A DNA stretch of 64,000 nt from an uncultured Phocaeicola sp. (GTDB lineage Bacteria > Bacteroidota > Bacteroidia > Bacteroidales > Bacteroidaceae), in contig CALUJA010000004.1 in NCBI GenBank assembly GCA_944320845.1, positions 119,632-183,631 on the forward strand, written 5' to 3'. Position numbers and translations under genes: made by a program. The notes below the pieces were generated by a model. The model searched no databases, was not told the origin of the DNA, and saw nothing but the letters and a program-made list of their open reading frames with translations. The first letter of the stretch is position 1. Each line of letters begins with the position of its first letter. Below, in pieces: positions 57,057 through 64,000 of the stretch.

Positions 57057-57494
57057 ATGAAAATCTTGCTTATTGACTTAGGACGTACAGGCAGACTATT
57101 CCCTACCGCACATCTGTTCCGCAAGAAACTGGATGAGGCTAAAGTAACGGGAATTGAGATTGCTACAGCCGAAATGGCTGAATTGGGCTCCCCCGGAGAA
57201 AGAAAGCTCGAAAAAAACATGAAGGAAATCCTACTTAAAGGAGTTGACTTTATCGTTGTAATGGAAGAATGGCAAAAAGAACTGCTCACCCGTTTCATGG
57301 ATTATAAGACATGGGGCAAGATTCATCTTTTCGCTGATATCTGCAAACGGAAAATTACCGGCGTACTGCCTTCATGTGATGTAGATTTCGGATACCGGAA
57401 TGAAAACGAGAAAATGAGCGACGGATGTGGAAATCTGGTGGAGGAAATGAAAATATGCACAAAAGAAAATCCGCAGACTACATTGGCATTCTGA
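57057..57494 (+). CDS. Low-molecular-weight phosphatase-like protein without catalytic cysteine
   Basis: A 145-residue cytoplasmic protein. Its layout follows low-molecular-weight protein tyrosine phosphatases: MKILLIDLGRTGRLFPTAHL at the position of the VLFVCLGNxCRSPmAE loop, then GVDFIVVMEEWQKELLTRF and KIHLFADIC in the place of the usual ADLIxVMExxH segment. The CX5R cysteine and arginine are not in place, so phosphatase activity is unlikely. It may bind a phosphoprotein or be regulatory. The family call is inference. It stands alone between two terminators. Confidence 0.6.
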   Translation: MKILLIDLGRTGRLFPTAHLFRKKLDEAKVTGIEIATAEMAELGSPGERKLEKNMKEILLKGVDFIVVMEEWQKELLTRFMDYKTWGKIHLFADICKRKITGVLPSCDVDFGYRNENEKMSDGCGNLVEEMKICTKENPQTTLAF

Positions 57495-57544
57495 AAAGTG
57501 AAGGCTAAAAGCAGTCATTCTGTCATTTTCAACTTATAAGCCAC

Positions 57545-57584
57545 AAAGTCGCCTTTCCTTTTTCAACAAGGGAAAGGCGACTTT
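57545..57584 (+). terminator. Terminator after the phosphatase-like gene
   Basis: AAAGTCGCCTTTCC pairs with GGAAAGGCGACTTT, followed by T. A strong rho-independent terminator. Confidence 0.85.
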
Positions 57585-57659
57585 TTCTGCCTGAAAACTT
57601 GGCTTTCGTCTGGCAACATCTTATCTTTACATCCTCAAAATACAAAAACATACAGATAC

Positions 57660-58805
57660 ATGTCCAAAATCATCCTTGCCATCGACTCGTTCAAAGGCTG
57701 TCTTTCTTCACAAGAAGCAGAAAACTGCGCCGCCGAAGAAATCCGCCGCCTGTTTCCTGCGTGTCAGGTGTGCTGTCTGCCCGTAGCCGACGGCGGAGAA
57801 GGCATTTTGGAAGCATTGGTTCACGCCACCGGAGGAAGGTTCATCTACTGTTCCGCACACGACCCGCTCATGCGTCCCATCACCGCCCGCTATGGAATAG
57901 CAGGCGACGGACAGACCGCCATTATCGAAATGGCGCAGGCCAGCGGTCTGCCTCTGCTGAAAAAGTCTGAACGCAACCCCATGAAAACGACAACTTATGG
58001 CACTGGAGAACTGATTCGCCACGCGCTGCACCGGGGATTGCGCCGCTTTTTAATCGGCATCGGGGGCAGTGCTACCAACGATGCCGGACTGGGAATGCTC
58101 CAAGCACTGGGAGCCACACTTTTCACAAGCGAGGGAATCGAGTTCCGTCAAGGCGGCGAAACGATGGGAACCATTACAAGCATCGATTTGAGCGGTATGG
58201 ACAAGGCTTTGGAAGCGTCAACCTTTACCGTTGCCTGCGATGTCAGCAACTCTTTTTACGGGACAAACGGGGCCGCTCCCATATTCGCCCCTCAAAAAGG
58301 AGCTACGCCCGAACAAATTATATGCCTGGAAAACGGGATGAGACACCTGACAAAAATATTTTTCCATGCTACCCAAACGGACATTTCCTCCTTACCCGGA
58401 GCCGGGGCGGCAGGAGGATTGGGAGGCGCCCTGCATGCCTTCCTCCACGCCCGTCTCGTACCGGGAGCCGAACTGCTGCTGGATGCCGTAAATTTTGACA
58501 GTCAATTACAGCAGGCCGACCTGGTCATCACCGGCGAAGGCAAGGCCGACGCACAGACTCTGATGGGCAAGCTTCCCGCCCGAATCCTGAAACATGCCGC
58601 ATCAGCAGGCATCCCTACCCTTCTGATAGCCGGACAAACAGCGGACAAAGAGGCTCTGCTCCAGGCCGGATTTGCCGACATTGTAGCCGTCACGCCTCCC
58701 GACATGCCGCTCGACGAAGCCATGCGCCCCGAAACGGCACGAAAAAACATCCGCAACGCCATAACCCGATTCTTTCACGAAACAAACCATATAAAAATCA
58801 AATAA
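57660..58805 (+). CDS. Glycerate kinase
   Basis: A 381-residue enzyme of the bacterial GlxK/GarK family that phosphorylates glycerate with ATP. The start MSKIILAIDSFKGCLSSQEA, then VADGGEGILEAL, IGIGGSATNDAGLGMLQALG and GAGAAGGLGGAL, and the C-terminal ITGEGKADAQTLMGK are all characteristic. The gene is followed after 5 nt by the GH109 gene, so the two form an operon; the metabolic link is not clear. Confidence 0.95.
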   Translation: MSKIILAIDSFKGCLSSQEAENCAAEEIRRLFPACQVCCLPVADGGEGILEALVHATGGRFIYCSAHDPLMRPITARYGIAGDGQTAIIEMAQASGLPLLKKSERNPMKTTTYGTGELIRHALHRGLRRFLIGIGGSATNDAGLGMLQALGATLFTSEGIEFRQGGETMGTITSIDLSGMDKALEASTFTVACDVSNSFYGTNGAAPIFAPQKGATPEQIICLENGMRHLTKIFFHATQTDISSLPGAGAAGGLGGALHAFLHARLVPGAELLLDAVNFDSQLQQADLVITGEGKADAQTLMGKLPARILKHAASAGIPTLLIAGQTADKEALLQAGFADIVAVTPPDMPLDEAMRPETARKNIRNAITRFFHETNHIKIK

Positions 58806-58810
58806 AAAAG

Positions 58811-60349
58811 ATGAAAACATTCAGCAAACTACTGTTGGGAGCCTGCATGATGGCTTCATTCTCCTGCACTCCGAAGCAGGATGCCCAACCGATTTCAGCT
58901 TACGGCACTTCCTGCCACTGGGAACAAGGAACCATCGTCACCGATTCACCCAAGCGCCCTGCCGGGCAAGAACATGCTTTAGGACTTACTGCCCCGAAAA
59001 TGGAAATGGTACGCGTAGGCTTCGTAGGATTGGGCATGCGGGGGCCGGGAGCCGTGGAACGTTTCACACACATTCCGGGCACCCATATCGTCGCTCTTTG
59101 CGACTATGAAGAAAAGCGTGCCGAAGGCTGCCAGAAATATCTGAAAGAGGCCAGTCTGCCCAAAGCCACGGTCTACAGCGGAGCCGAAGGATACAAAGCC
59201 CTCTGCGAACGAAACGACATCGACCTTGTATACATTGCCGCCGACTGGATGCACCACTTTCCCATCGCCAAGTATGCACTCGAGCATGGGAAACACGTAG
59301 CAATCGAGGTTCCTTCAGCCATGACCCTGCAACAGTGTTGGGAACTTGTCAATTTGAGCGAGCAGACACGAAAGCACTGCATGATTCTGGAAAACTGTTG
59401 TTACGACTGGTTTGAAATGAACACCTTGAACATGGCCCAACAAGGACTGTTCGGCGAAATTATCCGTGCCCAAGGAGCCTACATCCACAATCTGGACGAA
59501 TTTTGGGATTATTATTGGAAAAACGGCGCAGACGACAAGCTGGGATGGCGATTGCGCTACAACATGGAGCATCGGGGTGATGTATATGCCACTCACGGAC
59601 TGGGGCCTGTGGCACAAGCCCTCAATATCCACCGGGGTGACCGGATGAAAACACTTGTGGCGATGGACACCAAATCCGTTCATGGCAAAGAACTGGTGAA
59701 AAAAGCTACGGGAGAACCGTGTGACAGCTTCCGCAACGGCGACCATACCACCACCCTTATCCGCACCGAACAAGGCAAGGTAATCGAAATACAGCACAAT
59801 GTCATGAGTCCGCAGCCCTACAACCGCCTCTACCAACTGACCGGAACACGCGGATTCGCCAACAAATATCCAGTCGAAGGGTATGCCCTCAGTTCCGAAC
59901 AGCTAAAGCAATCTGGTGTCCATCCCAAAGTAGACAATCTCAACACACACTCATTCCTTCCACAAGAAGAAAAAATTCAACTGGAAAGACAATACCAGCA
60001 TCCCATCCTGAAAAAATACGGCGAACTGGCCAAGGAAGTCGGCGGACATGGAGGCATGGATTTCATCATGGACTCGCGCCTGATATACTGTCTGCAAAAC
60101 GGACTGCCACTTGATATGGATGTATATGATTTGGCCGAATGGTGCAGTCTGGCAGAGTTGGGCAGTCTGTCAATGGACAACGGCTGTGCCCCTGTAGCCT
60201 TCCCCGATTTCACACGTGGGCATTGGAATGACAAGCAAGGTTTCCGCCATGCCTTCGCCACTCCTGAAGAAGAAGCCGAAACTTTGAAAAAGGCAGAAGC
60301 AGCCACAGCCCGTCTCAAAGAACAAGGAGCCAAAGAATGGGGACTGTAA
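58811..60349 (+). CDS. GH109 family (NAD-dependent) glycosidase, lipoprotein
   Basis: A 512-residue protein. A lipoprotein signal ends at ASFSC (cysteine 19). The NAD-binding Rossmann part begins VRVGFVGLGMRGPGAVERF. Downstream stretches typical of GH109 include GKHVAIEVPSAMTL, HRGDVYATHGLGP and HGGMDFIMDSRLIYC. Founding GH109 enzymes are alpha-N-acetylgalactosaminidases that use NAD in a redox-assisted mechanism. It is probably surface or periplasmic and may act on mucin or glycolipid GalNAc, though family members vary. It is co-transcribed with glycerate kinase and followed by a terminator. Confidence 0.88.
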   Translation: MKTFSKLLLGACMMASFSCTPKQDAQPISAYGTSCHWEQGTIVTDSPKRPAGQEHALGLTAPKMEMVRVGFVGLGMRGPGAVERFTHIPGTHIVALCDYEEKRAEGCQKYLKEASLPKATVYSGAEGYKALCERNDIDLVYIAADWMHHFPIAKYALEHGKHVAIEVPSAMTLQQCWELVNLSEQTRKHCMILENCCYDWFEMNTLNMAQQGLFGEIIRAQGAYIHNLDEFWDYYWKNGADDKLGWRLRYNMEHRGDVYATHGLGPVAQALNIHRGDRMKTLVAMDTKSVHGKELVKKATGEPCDSFRNGDHTTTLIRTEQGKVIEIQHNVMSPQPYNRLYQLTGTRGFANKYPVEGYALSSEQLKQSGVHPKVDNLNTHSFLPQEEKIQLERQYQHPILKKYGELAKEVGGHGGMDFIMDSRLIYCLQNGLPLDMDVYDLAEWCSLAELGSLSMDNGCAPVAFPDFTRGHWNDKQGFRHAFATPEEEAETLKKAEAATARLKEQGAKEWGL

Positions 60350-60377
60350 ATACGCCAAACATAATTTTCAGTCAGAC

Positions 60378-60416
60378 AAACAGTCTGTCTCAAGTTTATT
60401 TTGAGACAGACTGTTT
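60378..60416 (+). terminator. Terminator after GH109
   Basis: AAACAGTCTGTCTCAA (60378-60393) pairs exactly with TTGAGACAGACTGTTT (60401-60416) over a 7-nt loop and is followed by T-rich sequence. Confidence 0.9.
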
Positions 60417-60429
60417 TGTATCTGTAAAA

Positions 60430-60534
60430 AACTCTCCCCAAAGCTATTCTGCCTACCATCCCCTCACAATGCTGCAAATTCTGGTATATGCCTATCTGCG
60501 TAACATCTATTCCAACCGTCTCATCCGGATATAA
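60430..60534 (+). mobile_element. Fragment of an IS1182-type transposase
   Basis: One frame encodes NSPQSYSAYHPLTMLQILVY and then AYLRNIYSNRLIRI before a stop. This matches the early part of IS1182-family transposases (SYHPxMxLKVLVYAYxxxIYSSR). Only about 34 codons remain, and no terminal inverted repeats were identified. Confidence 0.6.
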
Positions 60535-60911
60535 CTCCCAAACAACGACCAATAACCAGTTTGTTTTTATTATACCATCCATCAGCGTGCTGGTGATGCC
60601 TCTATTTATCCCCACACATGGAAAACTTCCATTCCCTATACGGAAGGTATCCCAGTGTATCTGTCTATGATAACAGCCATAGAAGTGAAATGTAATCCCT
60701 AACGGCAGAAACAGAAAAGTGTAAAGCAATGGGATACAGATATAATATGGTGGGATACACAGTAAAAAGGTAGTGTATTATCCCTAAAAAGAAACGGTTT
60801 GTATCAGGCAACAATCGGTTTGATTCACATAACCATACTCTTTCTGGAAATGCCGAACTTTGTAACAGTCAATGATTTATAAACACACCGAATATAAATA
60901 AATGTGATTTT

Positions 60912-61537
60912 ATGAAAACCTCCCTGTTGGGCGTCAGTGCTCTGTTGGGTAATAACATATTGGCAAATCCGCTGTTGAACATAACAGAAAAAGGAATGCA
61001 ATACAGATTTGAACCGGCTGCCGGTGGCATGAGGCTGTCTGAAGAGCACAGAGCATTGTAGCAGGAATGCGAGAGCCGGGGAATGGCAGTCATAGTAATG
61101 AAGACTTTTGCTGGACATGTCGCCATTCGGAAATGCTATGACCCCTTACCAATGTATCCAGCATGCGTTAGACCACCCTGAGGTAGCATCGTGCCTGATA
61201 GGATAAACAATCTGAAATAAATGGAACATACATTGGGCTTCTGCAATCTACGGATAAGGAAAAAAACTATTCGTTCATCGGTGCGCTTTCCTACAAGAAT
61301 ATGGAGGGAGCCTGCCTGTATTGTAACCATTGCCAGCCCTGCCCACAACAGATAGAGATAGGCACGGTAAACAAATATCTTGATTTAGGCAAGTCCGGCG
61401 ACACGCTTGTCACCAGCCACTATATGAAACTGGGACATCATGTCGAAGATTGCATCGCATGCGGTGTTTGCGAACAACGGTGTCCGTTCCATGTGAATGT
61501 GATTGAACGTATGCAAGAAGCCAAAACTTTCTTCTGA
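60912..61537 (+). pseudogene. Aldo/keto reductase pseudogene with internal deletion
   Basis: The first frame (60912-61061) reads MKTSLLGVSALLGNNILANP, a signal-like start, and then goes directly to RLSEEHRAL, with the catalytic barrel missing. Other frames continue with QECESRGMAVIVMKTFAG, and then AMTPYQCIQHALDHPEVASC-like pieces appear between frameshifts. The last frame (from 61301, MEGACLYCNHCQPCPQQI to the stop at 61537) carries the C-terminal ferredoxin-like motifs CLYCNHCQPC and CIACGVCEQRC. Relatives are 4Fe-4S aldo/keto reductases of about 400 residues. Several frameshifts and a deletion show it is dead. Confidence 0.75.
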
Positions 61538-61636
61538 AAGTAAAAAAATGAATTATTGCTTTTTGCCTGAAATTTCAAATCGATATGTAGACACGTTTTT
61601 TACCTTAATGGTAAATCCGAAGCTAAGCCAAAATCT

Positions 61637-61644
61637 TACTTTTG
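61637..61644 (+). promoter_or_regulatory. Possible -7 box of the MATE gene
   Basis: TACTTTTG, 32 nt upstream of the ATG at 61677. This supports that start over longer in-frame ones. Confidence 0.5.
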
Positions 61645-61676
61645 CAGACGGAATAAATCTCAAAAATCTTATTTGT

Positions 61677-63032
61677 ATGCATCTCACAAAAGAAGAACAA
61701 TTATTGGCTACAGGGAAAATTCCTGCACTGTTCAGGAAATTTGCTATTCCCGGAGTAATCGGGCTGTTGTTTATCGGCTTGCAACCGATGATTGACGGAG
61801 CGGTGTTGGGAAACTTTGTCGGTACGGAGGCATTGGCAAGCATAAATATCTTTGTTCCGATATATACGTTCATGAGTGCGTTGGCTGTCGTTGTGGGCGT
61901 GGGCTGCCAAGCCATTGTCGGCATGGCACTGGGAAGCAAGGATTATGTCAAGGCGCATAGTGCTTTCAAGACAGCCTTTTGGTCGCTGCTTGTGTTGGCT
62001 CTTGTTATGGGATGTGCTTTTGTGCTTGCAGCAGAGCCGTTGTGCCGTTTTCTGGGCGCGAATGAGGTATTGTTGCCCTATACGGTTTCCTATGTGCGGG
62101 CTTTCTCCCTGTTTTTCCCGTTCATGTTACTGACATTCCTATGCGATTATATGCTGAAAGCCATGGGACGCCCCAACTTTGCCATGCTGGTACTTGGCGG
62201 GACGGTAGTGCTCAACCTGCTTCTGAACCTCCTTTTTGTCGGTGTACTCGAGTGGACCACGGCAGGCTCAGGCTTGGCTACGGGCATCGCATTTACAACC
62301 GTTTTTGCAGTCATGGCTCCTACTTTGCTGAAAAAAAGCAGTCTGGTCAGTCTCCGGAAAGGACATTTCTCTTTCAGACTACTGGGTCAAATGACATACA
62401 ACGGTTCGTCGGAAGGATTATCAGAATTGTCAGCCGGCATTACGGTATTCCTATTCAACTGGGTGATGATGAAGAACTGGGGAGAAGTGGGAGTAGCTGC
62501 ATTTACGGCCATCAATTATATGCTGAACTTGGGGGTCCAGATGTTCGTGGGGCTGTCGGACGGCATTGTGCCTATCCTCTCGTTCAATTACGGAGCCGGT
62601 CATCTGAACCGGGTGAAAGAGACCTTGTTTCTGGGTTTCAAGACGAATGCGACCATCGGCATCATTCTGTTCTGCATCATGTTCTTCGGCAACGAGTTCA
62701 TCGTCTCCCAATTCTTTGCAGACGGGGGCAGCCATGTGCTGAAGATAACTTCCATCGGAGCGGCAGTCTGCGCCTTCGCTTTCCTGCTGAACGGCTCGAA
62801 CATTCTGTCGTCGAGTTTCTTTACCTCGCTGGGCGATGCACGCACCTCCGTACTTGTATCTTTGCAAAGAGGGCTGTTGTTCGTTGTGCTTGGAATCATG
62901 ATATATCCGGTTATTTTAGGAGATAACGGCGTGTGGCTGACGGTTCCGTTGGCGGAATTCTTTACCTTTGTCTCCACCGTATATCTGTTGAGAAAGAGAT
63001 TGAAGAAATGGAGCGTTAGTGTTCACGCATAA
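61677..63032 (+). CDS. MATE family efflux transporter (MepA/DinF-like)
   Basis: A 451-residue exporter with twelve hydrophobic segments. The start MHLTKEEQLLATGKIPALFR is typical of the MepA-like branch, followed by VIGLLFIGLQPMIDGAVLGNFVG. A much longer open frame from 61503 overlaps the aldo/keto reductase relic and is not used. It pumps unknown organic cations or drugs. The Crp-type regulator gene follows 14 nt downstream, so the pair is probably one operon and self-regulated. Confidence 0.92.
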   Translation: MHLTKEEQLLATGKIPALFRKFAIPGVIGLLFIGLQPMIDGAVLGNFVGTEALASINIFVPIYTFMSALAVVVGVGCQAIVGMALGSKDYVKAHSAFKTAFWSLLVLALVMGCAFVLAAEPLCRFLGANEVLLPYTVSYVRAFSLFFPFMLLTFLCDYMLKAMGRPNFAMLVLGGTVVLNLLLNLLFVGVLEWTTAGSGLATGIAFTTVFAVMAPTLLKKSSLVSLRKGHFSFRLLGQMTYNGSSEGLSELSAGITVFLFNWVMMKNWGEVGVAAFTAINYMLNLGVQMFVGLSDGIVPILSFNYGAGHLNRVKETLFLGFKTNATIGIILFCIMFFGNEFIVSQFFADGGSHVLKITSIGAAVCAFAFLLNGSNILSSSFFTSLGDARTSVLVSLQRGLLFVVLGIMIYPVILGDNGVWLTVPLAEFFTFVSTVYLLRKRLKKWSVSVHA

Positions 63033-63046
63033 TAATAGTTACCGGT

Positions 63047-63622
63047 ATGAAAGAATGGATAAAAGTGCTTGCTGACAGAGAAGGATTGAGCGAAGAGGAA
63101 ATCCATTGGCTGACGGATAATCAGGAGAGGAAGTCGTTTGCCAAGAATGAAATCGTCGTCCACAAGGATGAGGTCGACAGCAACGTGTATATCATCACCA
63201 AAGGCATCTGGAGGGCTTACCACTTCAAGAACGGAGAGGAAGCCACCGCTTGGTTTGCCATGCCGGGCGAACTGGTGTTTTCCGTCTGGGGCTATATTTC
63301 CGACGAGCCTTCGCGCCTATCATTCGAGGCCATGACGGAGAGCGAAGCCATTTGCCTTTCCAAAGAAGAGTTGCACAAGCATTTCTATTCATCTATTGCA
63401 ATGGCCAATTTGGGGCGCAGAATGCTGGAAAATTTCATTTTGCTCTATGAGAATTGGCTTATGGACTTATGGAAACAAAATGCTTTTGAGCGCTATCTGA
63501 CTCTTTTGGACGAATATCCGGAAGTCGTTCAACAGATTCCGATGAAATACATAGCTTCCTACTTGGGGGTTACTGCGCAGTCATTAAGCCGCATCAGGGC
63601 TTCTCTAAATGAAATGAAATAA
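63047..63622 (+). CDS. Crp/Fnr-family transcriptional regulator
   Basis: A 191-residue regulator. The cyclic-nucleotide-binding-like domain spans about 10-120 (AKNEIVVHKDEVDSNVYIITKGIWRAYHF), and a short winged helix-turn-helix follows (IPMKYIASYLGVTAQSLSRIRASL). The Fnr-type cysteines are absent, so it does not sense oxygen through an Fe-S cluster. This is the usual Bacteroidetes Crp-like class, often beside the gene it controls. Here that is likely the MATE exporter 14 nt upstream. Confidence 0.9.
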   Translation: MKEWIKVLADREGLSEEEIHWLTDNQERKSFAKNEIVVHKDEVDSNVYIITKGIWRAYHFKNGEEATAWFAMPGELVFSVWGYISDEPSRLSFEAMTESEAICLSKEELHKHFYSSIAMANLGRRMLENFILLYENWLMDLWKQNAFERYLTLLDEYPEVVQQIPMKYIASYLGVTAQSLSRIRASLNEMK

Positions 63623-63638
63623 TAACAAAGAACAGAAA

Positions 63639-63829
63639 CTATATCAGGTTTGGAAAGTACAGAATCTCACTTTCTGAGCCTGATAGTTTCGACATACTCC
63701 GACAGTACATGCCCGTCCGTTTCTTGAACATCCGGCTGAGGTGTTGCAGATGCTCAAAGCCTAACTTGTAGGCAACCTCAGCCACATTAGCCCCTGTTAC
63801 CAATTCATTCTTAATCTGCTGGATGATGT
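63639..63829 (-). pseudogene. C-terminal fragment of an AraC-family regulator
   Basis: A minus-strand frame encodes IIQQIKNELVTGANVAEVAY, then KLGFEHLQHLSRMFKKRTGM, and runs to a stop at 63639-63641. This is the second helix-turn-helix of an AraC regulator. Upstream sequence does not continue the domain: it joins a short unrelated frame around 63830-63870. The fragment is therefore broken, and its tail after the helix-turn-helix (YCRSMSKLSGSES) is also unlike the usual TPSEYR ending. Confidence 0.7.
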
Positions 63830-63885
63830 ATCATCAAAAAAGATATCCATCCTATTAAATAATGGCATTGTGTTCCACTAAAAAT

Positions 63886-63921
63886 AAATCAGCCATTTAC
63901 TTATTTGTAAATGGCTGATTT
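63886..63921 (-). terminator. Terminator of the truncated tRNA-Pro gene
   Basis: AAATCAGCCATTTAC (63886-63900) is the exact reverse complement of GTAAATGGCTGATTT (63907-63921), followed on the minus strand by ATTTTT. It lies directly after the 3' end of the tRNA fragment and was presumably its terminator. Confidence 0.85.
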
Positions 63922-63927
63922 CTCCAG

Positions 63928-63969
63928 TCGGGGTGACTGGATTCGAACCAGCGACCACACGCCCCCCAG
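63928..63969 (-). other. 3' fragment of tRNA-Pro(GGG): probable integration (att) site
   Basis: The minus strand shows the T-arm GGTTCGAATCC, the acceptor end TCACCCCGA and the right half of an anticodon arm after CTGGGGG, which gives a GGG anticodon. The matching left half and D-arm are not present: from about 63970 to the window end the sequence is A/T-rich and unlike a tRNA. Integrases that use tRNA genes leave such a 3' fragment at one end of the element, with a restored copy at the other. The element would lie to the right of 63970. Confidence 0.7.
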
Positions 63970-64000
63970 GAGCCGATTTTAAATCTTCATATTTTTCTAT

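Larger units (their letters stand above)
60350..60911. other. Degenerate intergenic stretch
   Basis: Beyond the terminator and the transposase scrap (listed separately), bases 60535-60911 contain no recognisable gene. Composition shifts to A/T-rich, and the region looks like decayed sequence. Confidence 0.5.

Noticed and set aside
59977-60729. A 250-codon minus-strand frame
   Set aside because: It covers the end of the GH109 gene, a terminator and decayed sequence. No domain is seen and most of it is antisense to a real gene.
61503-61676. Upstream extension of the MATE frame
   Set aside because: It overlaps the aldo/keto reductase relic and adds residues unlike MATE proteins. A promoter box at 61637-61644 lies within it, which favours the start at 61677.

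Overview
The window looks like the chromosome of a gut-type Bacteroidetes, most likely Bacteroidaceae (Bacteroides/Phocaeicola-like). The evidence is TAnnTTTG -7 boxes (often with TTTG or TTG about 18-20 nt upstream), a GH92/GH130/transporter set for N-glycan use, a GH109 enzyme, the gene order tig-clpP-clpX-recQ, and Bacteroidetes versions of DnaE, MutL, Psd, MenE and RecQ. The species cannot be fixed from the sequence alone.

Layout. 1-3500 is the end of a surface-polysaccharide cluster: a Fe-S F420-dehydrogenase-like protein, a family 2 glycosyltransferase and a Wzz chain-length regulator. 3599-8102 carries a small acidic protein, thioredoxin and DnaE on the minus strand. 8250-9938 is a phospholipid operon (psd, pssA, small membrane protein). 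10051-11941 holds a frameshifted EamA exporter, a relic of an AraC regulator, tadA and a small protein. 12012-17796 is a plus-strand run: YraN, MmcQ/YjbR, birA, MATE, a glycerophosphodiesterase, pyrH and a PagL-like lipid A deacylase. 17791-23303 (minus) has a DUF418 protein, ilvE, and an operon of a subtilisin-like protease with xseA and xseB. 23548-27658 (mainly plus) has a cytidylate-kinase-like protein, menE, a DUF2007 protein, a GNAT protein, a hexapeptide acyltransferase and a cysteine-rich protein.

27704-32472 is a minus-strand operon (MFS transporter, GH130 phosphorylase, GH92 alpha-mannosidase) that fits uptake and breakdown of N-glycan-derived manno-oligosaccharides. 32661-41693 is an envelope-biogenesis run: three PpiC/SurA-type proteins, an OstA-like protein, a small membrane protein and mutL, with guaB upstream. 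41893-47627 is tig-clpP-clpX-recQ, the protein folding and degradation cluster. 47776-54781 contains a truncated prolyl-tRNA deacylase relic, a sugar O-acetyltransferase, tRNA-Pro(CGG), and a coupled operon of cyclophilin, M16 protease, MATE exporter and a hybrid histidine kinase. 55212-60349 has class I fumarase, a protein resembling a low-molecular-weight phosphatase without its cysteine, glycerate kinase and GH109.

The right end, from about 60350, is decayed: an IS1182-type transposase scrap, an aldo/keto reductase pseudogene with an internal deletion, an intact MATE exporter with a Crp-type regulator, an AraC C-terminal scrap, and finally the 3' half of a tRNA-Pro gene whose 5' half is replaced by unrelated sequence. 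That last feature is the mark of an integration junction, so an integrated element probably begins at about 63970 and runs beyond the window.

Most of the window is ordinary core genome. I did not find a convincing complete new system. The best leads are the tRNA-Pro junction, the G7 frameshift in the exporter, the cysteine-less phosphatase-like protein, the REP-like palindromes and the several gene relics.
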